From assembly GCF_023634645.1 (NCBI RefSeq), contig NZ_JAMKMR010000004.1:1-64000 (forward strand): 64,000 nt of DNA, written 5' to 3'. Of this stretch, positions 28,741 to 39,063 are shown piece after piece. A model generated the notes under the pieces. The model was not told the DNA's origin, searched no databases, and saw only the letters and a list, made by a program, of their open reading frames with translations. How positions within the stretch are numbered: position 1 is the first letter of the stretch; every line of letters begins with the position of its first letter. This DNA is from Vibrio sinus. GTDB lineage: Bacteria; Pseudomonadota; Gammaproteobacteria; Enterobacterales; Vibrionaceae. The translations under genes and the position numbers were made by a program.

Positions 28741-29304
28741 TTAGGCATGACCGATTTGAGTGGACAATTGCGCTGAATCGATACCGAGCATTTGTACCGC
28801 TTTTTTCCAGCGCTCATGAATAGGCGTATTGAATATCACGTCAGGGTCAGCTTCAATCGTTAGCCAGGAGTTTTCTGCTAACTCAGACTCCAACTGGCCA
28901 GCTTCCCAGCCGGAGTAACCCAGTGCCACTAAGTAGCTATCTGGCTCAGCTTCAGTTCCTAACACACTCAAAATATCTTTCGAAGTGGTGACTGATATCT
29001 TATCGGTCATTTGCAAGCTTGATTCGTAATCATCTTTAGGCTGATGCAAAATGAAGCCGCGATCTTCTGAGACGGGACCACCATTGAGCACGGGTTTCTC
29101 TAGACTATCTTTTTGCAGTTGTGGGTGGACAGGTTCAATGTCCACCTGTTTGAGCATGCCCCCAACCGTAATATCGATAGGAGCATTGATCATCAACCCC
29201 ATTGCCCCTTCATCATTGTGCTCGCAAACATAAATGACCCTATGTTTGAAGTAGGGATCTTTCATACCTGGCATTGCCACTAAGAAATGATTTGTTAGGT
29301 TCAT
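28741..29304 (-). CDS. yqgE: YqgE/AlgH-family protein
   Basis: This 187-residue cytosolic protein is of unknown biochemical role; a relative (AlgH) is linked to alginate production in Pseudomonas. The family features [51 protein letters not shown] and [13 protein letters not shown] are all present. It lies between gshB and ruvX, as in E. coli. Confidence 0.93.
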   Translation of the reverse strand: MNLTNHFLVAMPGMKDPYFKHRVIYVCEHNDEGAMGLMINAPIDITVGGMLKQVDIEPVHPQLQKDSLEKPVLNGGPVSEDRGFILHQPKDDYESSLQMTDKISVTTSKDILSVLGTEAEPDSYLVALGYSGWEAGQLESELAENSWLTIEADPDVIFNTPIHERWKKAVQMLGIDSAQLSTQIGHA

Positions 29305-29369
29305 AGTAACTCCAATCCCAATAGACTTAGCAGTATCTCAGCTGATGGCTTAAAACACCGCACGCTATT

Positions 29370-30317
29370 TTACGCCTGCAAGCGGCGCTCAATTGCATCC
29401 ATTAACTTCCCTGTGATTGAGATGTCGAAAGCGGCCTCTATTTCCTTTATGCAAGTTGGGCTGGTTACGTTTATCTCAGTCAGCTTATCGCCAATAACGT
29501 CAAGGCCGACAAAAATTAGACCTTTTTCTTTTAGTGTTGGGGCTACCGTCTCCGCAATTTTTATGTCTGTTTCACTCAGAGGGCGGGCTTCTCCTGTTCC
29601 ACCTGCCGCTAAGTTCCCGCGAGTCTCTCCTTTTGCAGGAATTCGTGCCAGACAATAAGGCATTGGTTCTCCGTCTACCACTAATATTCGTTTGTCACCA
29701 TTGCTAATATCGGGCACAAATGTCTGCGCCATCGCATAGTTTTGGCCGTGATTCGTGAGCGTCTCAATAATCACGGAAAGGTTCGGATCGTTTTCCTTCA
29801 CTCGGAAAACAGATGCACCACCCATGCCATCTAGTGGTTTTAAGATCACATCGCCATGTTGTTCACGGAATGCTTTAATCTTCTCTGCTTTACGGGTCAC
29901 AATCGTTGTAGGAGTGAGCTCAGGGAACCATGCAGTAAAGAGCTTTTCGTTACAATCACGCAGGCTCTGTGGTTTGTTGACCACTAACGTCCCTTGTTCC
30001 TCTGCACGCTCCAAAATATAGGTCGCGTAAATGTACTCCGTATCGAAAGGAGGATCTTTGCGCATCAAGATGACATCAAGTTCAGCAAGCGCTATAGTTT
30101 GCTCTGATTTAAACTGATACCAAGCGTTTGGATCATCCTGTAATTCTACAACTTTTGTGTCCGCAATAGCGGTACCTTGATCTAAGTGTAGATCATTCAT
30201 TTCCATATAGTGTATTTGGTAACCTCTGCGCTGCGCCTCGAGCATCATCGCAAAGCTTGAATCTTTCTTAATATTGATGGCCGAAATTGGGTCCATCACG
30301 ACACCAAGTTTAATCAT
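29370..30317 (-). CDS. gshB: glutathione synthetase GshB
   Basis: GshB joins gamma-glutamylcysteine and glycine using ATP. The 315-residue ATP-grasp enzyme has MDPISAINIKKDSSFAMM at the start, MRKDPPFDTEYIY, ILKPLDGMGGASVFRV (nucleotide loop) and INVTSPTCIKEIE near the end. It starts 12 bp after rsmE. Confidence 0.96.
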   Translation of the reverse strand: MIKLGVVMDPISAINIKKDSSFAMMLEAQRRGYQIHYMEMNDLHLDQGTAIADTKVVELQDDPNAWYQFKSEQTIALAELDVILMRKDPPFDTEYIYATYILERAEEQGTLVVNKPQSLRDCNEKLFTAWFPELTPTTIVTRKAEKIKAFREQHGDVILKPLDGMGGASVFRVKENDPNLSVIIETLTNHGQNYAMAQTFVPDISNGDKRILVVDGEPMPYCLARIPAKGETRGNLAAGGTGEARPLSETDIKIAETVAPTLKEKGLIFVGLDVIGDKLTEINVTSPTCIKEIEAAFDISITGKLMDAIERRLQA

Positions 30318-30329
30318 TGTTATCTCCGG

Positions 30330-31061
30330 TTATCCTAAATCACCAAAACGAACTTGTAGCGCGGTGATTGCAGTTAGCGCTGCGGTTTCGGTACGCAGTA
30401 CACGTGGGCCCAGTAATGTTTCTTCAAAATTTTGGCTTCTCGACATATCAATCTCATCACTTGTCAGGCCGCCCTCTGGGCCAATGAGCAGCCTGATTTT
30501 GTTGGATGCGTTGGGCAAAGTATTGATTGAATACTTTGCTCTTGGGTGTAGGTTGAGTTTAAGAGCTTCACTTTCTTCTCGACACCAATCCTCTAGGCTC
30601 ATAATAGGCCGAATCGTTGGAACCGTATTCCGACCACATTGTTCGCAGGCCGATATCGCCACTTTCTGCCATTGTTGGAGCTTCTTTTCAAATCGTTTCT
30701 CGTCCAGTTTGACGCCACAACGCTCGGAAAGCAGTGGGGTAATGGTATTTACTCCTAATTCCACTGACTTCTGGATAGTAAACTCCATCTTTTCGCCTCT
30801 TGAAATTACCTGGCCAAGGTGAAGATCAAGGGGAGACTCTATATCCTTATGCACTTTCTCTTGAATGTCGACGTCTACCTGTTTTTTAGCCACGTTGGCA
30901 ATGACGCTTGGGTACTCAAAGCCGCTGCCATCAAACAAGATAATGTGTTGTCCAACTTTCATTCTTAACACTCGAGCAATATGTCCTGCGGCGTCGTCAG
31001 ATAATGGTAATTGCCCCAGCTGTTCAATTTTGTTTGGGTGGTAAACTCGAGGTATTCTCAT
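30330..31061 (-). CDS. rsmE: 16S rRNA (uracil-N3)-methyltransferase RsmE
   Basis: RsmE methylates U1498 of 16S rRNA. The 243-residue SPOUT enzyme has an N-terminal PUA-like part (about 1-75) and the knotted SAM-binding C-terminal part with [14 protein letters not shown] and [11 protein letters not shown]. In E. coli and V. cholerae endA precedes rsmE; here sprT does. Confidence 0.95.
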   Translation of the reverse strand: MRIPRVYHPNKIEQLGQLPLSDDAAGHIARVLRMKVGQHIILFDGSGFEYPSVIANVAKKQVDVDIQEKVHKDIESPLDLHLGQVISRGEKMEFTIQKSVELGVNTITPLLSERCGVKLDEKRFEKKLQQWQKVAISACEQCGRNTVPTIRPIMSLEDWCREESEALKLNLHPRAKYSINTLPNASNKIRLLIGPEGGLTSDEIDMSRSQNFEETLLGPRVLRTETAALTAITALQVRFGDLG

Positions 31062-31130
31062 GGCGATATGTAGGGTACTTGAGGGTTTAGATACTCAATA
31101 AGATGGGCGCATCTTTAGATAAATTCAACC

Positions 31131-31628
31131 CTAACTGAGCTGTTTGCCTGTGTATTTAAGTGGTTTTGTACACTTTTTACAAAAGTAGCTCGCTTGCTTT
31201 CTTGTCACTTTGTTGTGTCTGCGCACACTTAAAGGGTAGCTAGAACAGCTGCAATCATATTGGAAGGTTTTGCCTTGCACGGAACGAATGTCCAAGTTGT
31301 GCGTTGCTAAAGCAGGCCGTTGAAATACGCTTTGCATAATATTACGCCATTCCTTGCCATGTGGTTTAACCCTACCATAGCGTTGAAACGCGATGAGATG
31401 AGCAATCTCATGTGGGATGACATCATCAAAATAAGCCTGCTGGTTTTCTTTCAGTAATATGGGGTTTAAGCGAATTTGATTGTCCAACAGCAGCGCCTTG
31501 CCAGCGGCTTTGCCCCTTAATTGATATGACACACTTGGTGTTTGGAATTGAACATCAAAGTATTGGCTTGCTTGTTGAATACAATGGTGGATAGTTGTGT
31601 GAATGCGGTGATCGAGTTCAGAATCCAT
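31131..31628 (-). CDS. sprT: SprT-family zinc metallopeptidase-like protein
   Basis: This 165-residue protein has the HEXXH zinc motif (His73-Glu74-X2-His77, in VIPHEIAHLIAFQ) and a C-terminal zinc ribbon with two cysteine pairs (CSCSSY about 135, CKKC about 153). Eukaryotic relatives (Spartan) degrade DNA-crosslinked proteins; the bacterial role is not established. It is normally next to endA, which is missing here. Confidence 0.9.
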   Translation of the reverse strand: MDSELDHRIHTTIHHCIQQASQYFDVQFQTPSVSYQLRGKAAGKALLLDNQIRLNPILLKENQQAYFDDVIPHEIAHLIAFQRYGRVKPHGKEWRNIMQSVFQRPALATHNLDIRSVQGKTFQYDCSCSSYPLSVRRHNKVTRKQASYFCKKCTKPLKYTGKQLS

Positions 31629-31645
31629 GATGGTTTTGCCAATAA

Positions 31646-31675
31646 AAAAGTCCTAAGCAGTAGCTAAGGACTTTT
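31646..31675 (-). terminator. terminator after the DUF2189 gene
   Basis: On the minus strand AAAAGTCCTTAGC pairs with GCTTAGGACTTTT (one mismatch) and is followed by TT. It sits between the DUF2189 gene and sprT, separating the two transcripts. Confidence 0.65.
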
Positions 31676-31717
31676 ACCATATTTCAGATAACAAGTAGAA
31701 GGAGATTCTTTTACATC

Positions 31718-32515
31718 CTACTTATGATGGTTCTTCTTGATGGTTTCATGGTAGGCATGCCAAGTACCATAGCCAAGAATAGGCATGGTGATCAACATAC
31801 CTAAACCATACGTTGCAAATCCAAGCAATATGCCGCCACAAATGATAAAGGCCCACACAATCATGGCCGGAATGTTTGATTTGACGGCGTTAAAGCTGGT
31901 GAACACGGCCGTCATTACATCCACTCTACGTTCCATCATCAGCGGCATAGAGTAGGCGGATATGGTAAAAATGATCACCGCTAGGACAAATCCTATCGCT
32001 GAGCCTACCAGTAAAAACGGCAAAAAGTCGATTAAAGGTGCCCCTTGTACCGATGGATACAAGGCATGCAGTAGCGCCGCAATTCGCATCCAAAAGATCA
32101 TCGCAACCATGAGGATAATGGCAAATGCCCACTGTGAAGTTGAGTTCCGACCAATCGCCTTCATAGAGTGAATGAGCGTTGGTGAGTGGCCTTTTTCTCT
32201 TTCCCAGCTCGCATCATAGAGGCCAAGGGCTAAAAATGGGCCGATTAACATATAAACGATCAAGCTTGGCAAAACAACAAGGTGAGTGCCTTGCCATTGA
32301 ACTAGCAGCACAATGCCCACCGCTGCGGCGGTAAAACACAGCCCGTAGGCAATGCTAATGAGTGGCATACGAATGAAATCATCCAGGCCTTGTGCTAACC
32401 AATGGAAAGGAGCCGACACACTGACGGTGTTACAGGGAATGGTTCTGGCGTATTCTTCGTCAGGAACTCTTTTATGCTTATCTTCAATATTGGAAGGTTC
32501 AACCGTTCTTGGCAT
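31718..32515 (-). CDS. DUF2189 integral membrane protein
   Basis: The ATG at 32515 (265 residues) has an AGGAGG ribosome site six bases upstream and is preferred to one at 32551. The protein has a hydrophilic N-terminus (about 40 residues) and about six membrane helices, with SWEREKGHSPTL in a cytosolic loop and a His-rich end (KKNHHK). It matches the DUF2189 membrane family, whose function is unknown. It stands alone between sprT and metK. Confidence 0.8.
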   Translation of the reverse strand: MPRTVEPSNIEDKHKRVPDEEYARTIPCNTVSVSAPFHWLAQGLDDFIRMPLISIAYGLCFTAAAVGIVLLVQWQGTHLVVLPSLIVYMLIGPFLALGLYDASWEREKGHSPTLIHSMKAIGRNSTSQWAFAIILMVAMIFWMRIAALLHALYPSVQGAPLIDFLPFLLVGSAIGFVLAVIIFTISAYSMPLMMERRVDVMTAVFTSFNAVKSNIPAMIVWAFIICGGILLGFATYGLGMLITMPILGYGTWHAYHETIKKNHHK

Positions 32516-32708
32516 GCTTCCTCCTTGTTTGAGTTGGACAGGCTTAACCATTCAAGTCAGCACTGTGCTGTTCTCAAATGGCTGGTTCATGGATGAAGTA
32601 CAAAGAAGGCGTGGTTAGGGTGATAGCAACGCATTCAATACCTTGAATTAACTATTGTTGCGGTTTGTCGAAATTACAAATTTAGCGGTGTTTTTTTGAA
32701 CAAAAATA

Positions 32709-32735
32709 AAACCCCTGCCAAAAAAGCAGGGGTTT
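32709..32735. terminator. terminator after metK
   Basis: AAACCCCTGC and GCAGGGGTTT form a 10-bp stem around a 7-nt A-rich loop. On the minus strand T-rich sequence follows, directly after metK. Confidence 0.85.
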
Positions 32736-32773
32736 GTTATTCATCTCAGTGATGTTTTAGGCTTGCAGAAGTC

Positions 32774-33925
32774 TTATAGACCAGCAAACTCACGTAGCAG
32801 TGCGGCTTTATCCGTCGCTTCCCAAGGGAACTCATCACGGCCAAAGTGTCCGTATGCCGCCGTTTTTTGGTAGATAGGTTGCAGTAGGTTAAGCATTTCT
32901 TGCAGTCCGTAAGGGCGTAGGTCAAAGTGTTGACGTACCGCGCCGATAATGACTTCATGCGACACTTTTTCAGTGCCAAAGGTTTCAACCATGATAGAGG
33001 TTGGATCTGCTACACCGATAGCGTAAGACAATTGGATCTCACAGCGATCAGCAAGACCTGCGGCAACGATATTTTTCGCAACATAACGAGCGGCGTAGGC
33101 TGCGCTGCGGTCTACTTTCGATGGATCTTTACCTGAGAACGCCCCACCACCGTGTCGAGCAGCCCCACCATAAGTATCTACGATGATCTTACGACCAGTT
33201 AGTCCACAGTCACCCATAGGGCCACCAATAACAAAACGACCCGTTGGGTTGATGAAGAAATTCGTTTCTGTATTGATCCACTCAGAAGGAAGCACAGGCT
33301 TAATGATCTCTTCCATCACGGCTTCGCGTAGGTCAGGAGTTGAAATAGAATCACAGTGCTGAGTAGAAAGAACGACAGCATCAATACCCACGATCTTACC
33401 TTGGTCATATTGGAAGGTGACCTGAGACTTAGCATCTGGACGAAGCCAAGGCAGCGTTCCATTTTTACGTACTTCCGCTTGTTTTTCTACAAGACGGTGA
33501 GCGTAGGTAATAGGCGCTGGCATTAAAATGTCTGTTTCGTTAGTTGCATAACCAAACATTATACCTTGGTCACCCGCACCTTGCTCTTTAGGATCTGATT
33601 TATCAACACCCTGGTTGATATCTGGAGACTGCTTACCAATCGTGTTTAGAATGGCACAAGAATCAGCGTCAAAGCCCATGTCCGAGTGCACATAACCGAT
33701 ATTGCGAACGGTTTGGCGAGTGAGCTCTTCGATGTCTACCCACGCAGAAGTCGTGATTTCACCACCGACCATTACCATGCCTGTTTTGACATAGGTTTCA
33801 CACGCGACGCGAGCTTTTGGATCCTGCTTTATGATTGCATCAAGAACAGCATCTGAAATTTGATCCGCGATTTTATCTGGATGGCCTTCTGAAACTGACT
33901 CAGAAGTAAACAAGTGCTTAGCCAT
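32774..33925 (-). CDS. metK: S-adenosylmethionine synthetase MetK
   Basis: MetK makes S-adenosylmethionine from methionine and ATP. The ATG at 33925 (383 residues) follows a CGGAGC ribosome site and gives the family start [22 protein letters not shown]; a longer frame to 33970 is not needed. Motifs include [12 protein letters not shown] and the P-loop [19 protein letters not shown]. Upstream MetJ-type boxes suggest repression by methionine. Confidence 0.97.
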   Translation of the reverse strand: MAKHLFTSESVSEGHPDKIADQISDAVLDAIIKQDPKARVACETYVKTGMVMVGGEITTSAWVDIEELTRQTVRNIGYVHSDMGFDADSCAILNTIGKQSPDINQGVDKSDPKEQGAGDQGIMFGYATNETDILMPAPITYAHRLVEKQAEVRKNGTLPWLRPDAKSQVTFQYDQGKIVGIDAVVLSTQHCDSISTPDLREAVMEEIIKPVLPSEWINTETNFFINPTGRFVIGGPMGDCGLTGRKIIVDTYGGAARHGGGAFSGKDPSKVDRSAAYAARYVAKNIVAAGLADRCEIQLSYAIGVADPTSIMVETFGTEKVSHEVIIGAVRQHFDLRPYGLQEMLNLLQPIYQKTAAYGHFGRDEFPWEATDKAALLREFAGL

Positions 33926-33991
33926 AAGAGCTCCGTTGTATTGGTTGATAAGCAAGTGCAATATCGGCACTTGTATGCATTAGTTTGGTGT

Positions 33992-34015
33992 AGATGTTTC
34001 TACATCTAGACGTCT
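33992..34015. promoter_or_regulatory. MetJ operator (three tandem met boxes)
   Basis: Three adjacent 8-bp boxes AGATGTTT, CTACATCT and AGACGTCT lie 67 bp upstream of metK. The last equals the met-box consensus AGACGTCT and the others match 6 and 5 of 8 bases. MetJ with S-adenosylmethionine binds such tandem boxes, so metK is probably repressed by its own product. Confidence 0.75.
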
Positions 34016-34267
34016 ATTTTAGGTTTTGATAGTGAAATTTCAAGTCATTTTTCTGCAACAATACCTTCCAGGCCGCTACGGCATTGATGACGAAGTGGTG
34101 GTAAAATCGGCGAATTTAAGCGAAAACTCATAACATAAAGCCGAGAAAACGTTTGCAGTCGGCGAGTTGGCATTGGAAAAGTAACTTTAACGTACAGAGA
34201 AGTATTCTTCCTTTCAGCTTTGCATTACTATTAGCGGCTATCATATTTTGTGCAGGATCGTTCGCTC
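34016..34267. other. metK-epd intergenic region
   Basis: With the metK leader this makes 342 bp without a gene. Apart from the met boxes I see no frame, hairpin or RNA that I can support. In V. cholerae a transketolase gene lies in this interval; none is here. Confidence 0.6.
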
Positions 34268-35293
34268 ATGTTAAAAGTAGCAATTAATGGATTTGGCCGT
34301 ATTGGTCGAAATGTACTTCGTGCCGTTTACGAAAGCGGTAAATATGAGCAAATTAAAGTCGTGGCGGTCAATGAGTTAGCTCAGCCTGATGCGATGTCCC
34401 ACCTATTGCAATACGATACTAGCCACGGCCGGTTTCAGAAGAAGATCACCAATGATCAAGAGCATATCTACGTGCATCATCAAAATGGCGAGAAGGATTC
34501 GATACGCATTTTGCATATGGCGGAAATCAACTTGTTGCCGTGGCATGATTTAGATATTGATATTGTGCTCGATTGTACCGGTGTGTATGGCAACCAAGCC
34601 GATGGGTTAGAGCACATTGCAGCTGGTGCGAAAAAGGTGCTGTTTTCGCATCCTGGTGCTCACGATCTTGATAATACGGTTATCTACGGTGTTAACCATG
34701 AAACGCTTACAGCTGAGCATAATATAGTGTCAAATGGTTCATGCACGACAAACTGTATTGTCCCGATTATTAAATTGCTAGATGACGCATTTGGCATTGA
34801 CTCAGGCACTATCACGACCATCCACTCTTCTATGAATGATCAACAGGTGATCGACGCCTATCATACTGATTTACGCAGAACTCGCTCGGCCAGCCAATCT
34901 ATTATCCCTGTCGACACGAAACTTCACTTGGGGATAGAACGGATTTTTCCGAAATTTTCCAACAAATTTGAAGCCATTTCCGTGCGAGTTCCCACAGTAA
35001 ATGTGACTGCTATGGACTTAAGTGTTACTTTAAATACCAATGTGAAAGTTAATGACGTAAATCAAACCGTCATTGAGGCTTCTAGGTGTACATTACATAA
35101 CATTGTTGATTATACTGAGGCGCCACTTGTTTCCATCGATTTTAACCACGATCCGCATAGCGCGATTGTGGATGGCACTCAAACGCGGGTCAGTAATGGA
35201 CAATTGGTAAAAATGCTAGTTTGGTGCGACAACGAGTGGGGTTTTGCCAACCGTATGCTAGATACTGCACTTGTCATGCATGCGACTAGCTAA
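34268..35293 (+). CDS. epd: erythrose-4-phosphate dehydrogenase Epd
   Basis: Epd oxidises erythrose-4-phosphate to 4-phosphoerythronate for pyridoxal-phosphate synthesis. The ATG at 34268 (341 residues) gives the start [15 protein letters not shown]; an upstream TTG would add six residues. The catalytic Cys159 is in [30 protein letters not shown] and [20 protein letters not shown] are much closer to Epd than to GapA. It leads epd-pgk-fba. Confidence 0.94.
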   Translation: MLKVAINGFGRIGRNVLRAVYESGKYEQIKVVAVNELAQPDAMSHLLQYDTSHGRFQKKITNDQEHIYVHHQNGEKDSIRILHMAEINLLPWHDLDIDIVLDCTGVYGNQADGLEHIAAGAKKVLFSHPGAHDLDNTVIYGVNHETLTAEHNIVSNGSCTTNCIVPIIKLLDDAFGIDSGTITTIHSSMNDQQVIDAYHTDLRRTRSASQSIIPVDTKLHLGIERIFPKFSNKFEAISVRVPTVNVTAMDLSVTLNTNVKVNDVNQTVIEASRCTLHNIVDYTEAPLVSIDFNHDPHSAIVDGTQTRVSNGQLVKMLVWCDNEWGFANRMLDTALVMHATS

Positions 35294-35432
35294 CCTAGAG
35301 ATATTATTTATTTCTAGCCTTGAAATAAAGTATTGCCATCTCCATTTATGATGGCAGTGATCAGAATTATGAAGGCTTAGTAAGAGACTGAGCGCTTAAG
35401 AATTGAAATTAATCGAGCTGAGAGGACTCATC

Positions 35433-36593
35433 ATGTCTGTAATCAAGATGACTGACCTGGAACTATCAGGTAAACGCGTATTTATCCGTGCTGATCTCAA
35501 TGTGCCAGTAAAAGATGGCAAAGTAACGTCTGATGCACGTATCCTTGCATCTCTACCAACCATCAAACGTTGTCTAGAGGCAGGCGCTAAGGTAATGGTG
35601 ACTTCTCACTTAGGTCGACCAACTGAAGGTGAATACGCTGAGGAGTTCTCTCTACAGCCTGTAGTAAATTATTTAAACGACGCACTAGATTGCAACGTTA
35701 AGCTTGAAAAAGACTACCTAGATGGCCTTGAGCTAAATGCGGGCGAGCTTGTCGTTCTAGAGAACGTTCGCTTTAACAAAGGTGAGAAGAAAAACGACGA
35801 AGCACTTTCTAAGAAATACGCTGCCTTGTGCGATGTGTTTGTGATGGACGCTTTCGGTACTGCTCACCGAGCTCAAGCATCAACCCATGGTGTTGGCATG
35901 CATGCTCCAATCGCATGTGCTGGCCCACTGCTCGCTAATGAGCTAGAAGCACTGGCTACAGCAATGGACAAGCCTGCTCGTCCAATGGTGGCAATTGTGG
36001 GTGGTTCAAAAGTGTCTACCAAGTTAACCGTACTTGAGTCACTATCTAAAGTGGCAGACCAACTTGTTGTGGGTGGCGGTATTGCAAACACTTTCATCGC
36101 AGCGGCTGGCCACAATGTTGGTAAATCTCTCTATGAAGCAGACTTAGTCGATACAGCGAAAAAGCTTATGGACGAGTGCGCGATCCCTGTTGCGACGGAT
36201 GTGGCTTGTGCAAAAGCATTCGATGAAAATGCACAAGCAGAAATCAAAAACGTCGCGGATGTGCAAGATGACGATATGATTTTTGACTTAGGTCCAGAAT
36301 CAACCGCAGCACTTGCAGAAATCCTAAAAGGCGCGAAAACCATTTTGTGGAATGGCCCAGTTGGCGTTTTTGAGTTTAAAAACTTTGAAGCGGGTACTGA
36401 AGGCATTTCTCGTGCTATCGCTGAATCTGAAGGCTTCTCTGTCGCTGGCGGTGGTGACACACTTGCGGCTATCGACAAATTTGGCATCAAAGCTGACGTG
36501 TCTTACATCTCAACGGGTGGCGGCGCATTCCTTGAATTTGTCGAGGGTAAAGTACTACCAGCGGTCGCCATGCTAGAAGAGCGTGCAAAGTAA
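35433..36593 (+). CDS. pgk: phosphoglycerate kinase
   Basis: Pgk transfers phosphate from 1,3-bisphosphoglycerate to ADP in glycolysis. The ATG at 35433 (386 residues) has a GAGAGGA ribosome site and matches the usual start [46 protein letters not shown] and the C-terminal [12 protein letters not shown] are intact. A longer frame from 35403 has no support. Confidence 0.96.
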   Translation: MSVIKMTDLELSGKRVFIRADLNVPVKDGKVTSDARILASLPTIKRCLEAGAKVMVTSHLGRPTEGEYAEEFSLQPVVNYLNDALDCNVKLEKDYLDGLELNAGELVVLENVRFNKGEKKNDEALSKKYAALCDVFVMDAFGTAHRAQASTHGVGMHAPIACAGPLLANELEALATAMDKPARPMVAIVGGSKVSTKLTVLESLSKVADQLVVGGGIANTFIAAAGHNVGKSLYEADLVDTAKKLMDECAIPVATDVACAKAFDENAQAEIKNVADVQDDDMIFDLGPESTAALAEILKGAKTILWNGPVGVFEFKNFEAGTEGISRAIAESEGFSVAGGGDTLAAIDKFGIKADVSYISTGGGAFLEFVEGKVLPAVAMLEERAK

Positions 36594-36607
36594 CCAATAT
36601 CTGATGG

Positions 36608-36632
36608 AAGCGGGAGGAAATACCCGCTTTTA
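36608..36632 (+). terminator. terminator-like hairpin after pgk
   Basis: AAGCGGG and CCCGCTT pair around an 8-nt loop, with TTT following. It lies 14 bp after pgk and before the fba leader, so it may reduce readthrough into fba. Confidence 0.6.
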
Positions 36633-36745
36633 TGTTTGCTGCAAGCTAATATTTAATTTGCTAGAATAGCGCACGTTGTGAGCAAACATTGACAGAATGA
36701 AAATTAACCGTTTTATCTAAAACGACTGAAAATAGGACTCAATCC

Positions 36746-37822
36746 ATGTCTAAGATCTTCGATTTCGTAAAACCAGGAGTGATTTCTGGCGACGACGTAC
36801 AGAAAGTTTTTGCCGTAGCGAAGGAAAACAGCTTTGCACTTCCAGCAGTAAACTGTGTCGGTACTGATTCTGTAAACGCAGTACTAGAAGCTGCGGCTAA
36901 AGTTAAATCGCCAGTTATCGTTCAGTTCTCGAACGGCGGCGCTGCGTTTTTTGCGGGTAAAGGTCTAAAACTTGAAGGTCAAGGCTCTCAAGTTCTTGGC
37001 GCTATTGCTGGTGCTAAGCACGTTCACTCGGTTGCCGAAGCATACGGTGTGCCTGTGATTCTTCACACTGACCACGCGGCGAAAAAACTTCTGCCTTGGA
37101 TTGACGGTCTACTAGACGCTGGTGAAGAGTTCTTCGAGCAAACTGGTAAGCCTCTATTCTCTTCTCACATGATTGATCTTTCTGAAGAGTCTCTAGAAGA
37201 AAACATCGAAATTTGTGCCAAATACCTAGAGCGCATGTCAAAAATGAACATGACGCTAGAAATCGAACTAGGTTGTACTGGTGGCGAAGAAGACGGCGTG
37301 GATAACTCTGATATGGATGCATCTGAACTGTACACTTCTCCTGAAGATGTGGCGTATGCTTACGAAAAACTAAGCGCTGTGAGCCCACGATTCACTATCG
37401 CGGCTTCTTTCGGTAACGTACACGGTGTATATAAGCCAGGTAACGTTGTGTTAACTCCAACTATCCTGCGTGATTCTCAAGCTTATGTCTCCGAGAAATT
37501 TGGCCTAGAAGCGAACTCTTTAGATTTCGTATTCCACGGTGGTTCAGGCTCTTCTCTAGAAGAAATCCGTGAGTCTATCTCTTACGGTGTGATTAAGATG
37601 AACATTGATACCGATACTCAATGGGCAACTTGGGATGGTATTCGCCAATACTCAGCAGAGAACTTTGACTACCTACAAGGTCAAATTGGTAACCCAACGG
37701 GTGAAGACGCGCCAAACAAGAAATTCTATGACCCACGCGTATGGCTACGTGCTGGTCAGTCTTCAATGGTGACTCGTCTTGAGCAAGCTTTTGCTGACTT
37801 AAACTCGGTAAACGTACTGTAA
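36746..37822 (+). CDS. fbaA: class II fructose-bisphosphate aldolase
   Basis: This zinc enzyme splits fructose-1,6-bisphosphate in glycolysis. The 358 residues show VILHTDHAAKK (catalytic Asp and zinc His), LEIELGCTGGEEDGVDNS, GNVHGVYKPGNV and FHGGSGSS, which are class II features; there is no class I lysine motif. It has a 150-bp leader after pgk and ends at a strong terminator. Confidence 0.97.
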   Translation: MSKIFDFVKPGVISGDDVQKVFAVAKENSFALPAVNCVGTDSVNAVLEAAAKVKSPVIVQFSNGGAAFFAGKGLKLEGQGSQVLGAIAGAKHVHSVAEAYGVPVILHTDHAAKKLLPWIDGLLDAGEEFFEQTGKPLFSSHMIDLSEESLEENIEICAKYLERMSKMNMTLEIELGCTGGEEDGVDNSDMDASELYTSPEDVAYAYEKLSAVSPRFTIAASFGNVHGVYKPGNVVLTPTILRDSQAYVSEKFGLEANSLDFVFHGGSGSSLEEIRESISYGVIKMNIDTDTQWATWDGIRQYSAENFDYLQGQIGNPTGEDAPNKKFYDPRVWLRAGQSSMVTRLEQAFADLNSVNVL

Positions 37823-37851
37823 TCTAAATCGTTACTTGCGTGTATTGCTAG

Positions 37852-37876
37852 GCCCACTTTCAGAGTGGGCTTTTTT
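37852..37876 (+). terminator. terminator after fbaA
   Basis: GCCCACT and AGTGGGC pair around a short loop and are followed by six T. Confidence 0.88.
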
Positions 37877-38078
37877 GTAGCTTAATTTTGCAATCGAACA
37901 AATTTTGCCCTGAATTCGTGGGGCAATTCACAATCCCGTCTAACTCTTTCTCCACTAACTGTCTGTTCAATTTATTATTTCTTGGCTGTGACTAATCTAT
38001 GCTCATCGCTCCTGTCGTACGTTAATGGATATGTGTCTAGTCAAACAGGAATTGAGCGAAATAATGGAGAAATGACTT

Positions 38079-38936
38079 ATGTCTGCAGATTCAGTTAGTA
38101 AGGTGGCACTGTCCGATGGGTTAACCCAAGCTCAAAGCTGGTTTTTAGAACACTCCGACTTACTGGTGCAATATGGTGTGAATATTATTTCGGCGATATT
38201 GATACTGTTTATTGGTAACTTGGTGGTAAAGGCGATATCCAATAGTGTTTCTAAGGTGCTACACAAAAAGCAGTTAGACAAGGCGGTGGTGGAGTTCATT
38301 AGCGCTATCGTTCGTTACCTATTGTTTGTGATTGTTCTGATTGCAGCGCTTAGCCGTCTTGGGGTGCAAACTGCTTCGGTTGTGGCCGTGATTGGTGCAG
38401 CAGGCTTAGCGATTGGTCTTGCTCTGCAAGGGTCGCTATCGAATTTCGCCGCTGGCGTGCTCATTGTAGCGTTTAGGCCGTTCAAGTCCGGAGATTATGT
38501 TGAAGTGGCCGGGGTGGCAGGCTCGGTGGAAACGATCCATATATTCCAGACCATTTTAAAGACACCTGATAATAAAATGGTGGTGGTGCCTAATTCATCG
38601 GTCATTGGCGGTGCGATCACGAATTACTCCAAGCATGAGACTAGACGCATCGACTTCACCATCGGTGTCTCTTACAGCGCCGATTTGCAGTTAACCAAAA
38701 AGGTGATCAGAGAGACGCTTGAGCAAGACTTACGCATTTTAAAAGATCCCGATATCACGATCGGTATTGTGGCCCTTGCCGACTCTTCAGTGAACTTTGT
38801 GGTCCGCCCTTGGTGTAAGACGTCGGACTATTGGCCAGTATATTTCGATTCCATTCAGGCAATTAAAGAAGCGCTGGATAAAAATGGTATTGAGATTCCA
38901 TTTCCACAAATGGACGTGCATATGCAAAAATCATGA
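38079..38936 (+). CDS. mscS: small-conductance mechanosensitive channel, MscS family
   Basis: This heptameric inner-membrane channel opens on hypo-osmotic shock. The 285 residues include three N-terminal helices (about 28-50, 70-90, 95-128). TM3 has GAAGLAIGLALQGSLSNFAAGVLI, the glycine/alanine pore helix, and is followed by a soluble beta and C-terminal domain with FRPFKSGDYVEV and VPNSSVIGG. The length and order match E. coli MscS. It is next to fbaA, as in E. coli. Confidence 0.94.
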   Translation: MSADSVSKVALSDGLTQAQSWFLEHSDLLVQYGVNIISAILILFIGNLVVKAISNSVSKVLHKKQLDKAVVEFISAIVRYLLFVIVLIAALSRLGVQTASVVAVIGAAGLAIGLALQGSLSNFAAGVLIVAFRPFKSGDYVEVAGVAGSVETIHIFQTILKTPDNKMVVVPNSSVIGGAITNYSKHETRRIDFTIGVSYSADLQLTKKVIRETLEQDLRILKDPDITIGIVALADSSVNFVVRPWCKTSDYWPVYFDSIQAIKEALDKNGIEIPFPQMDVHMQKS

Positions 38937-39063
38937 TGCAACAACGGCCACATAGGCGAAAGCTATTTTAAATGTAAAAGTTTTGTTAGCTAATGAAATT
39001 ATTCATCAAATTGGTATCTAACTAATGTACTGAAACATACCAAAATGCATTAAGGTGAAAAGG

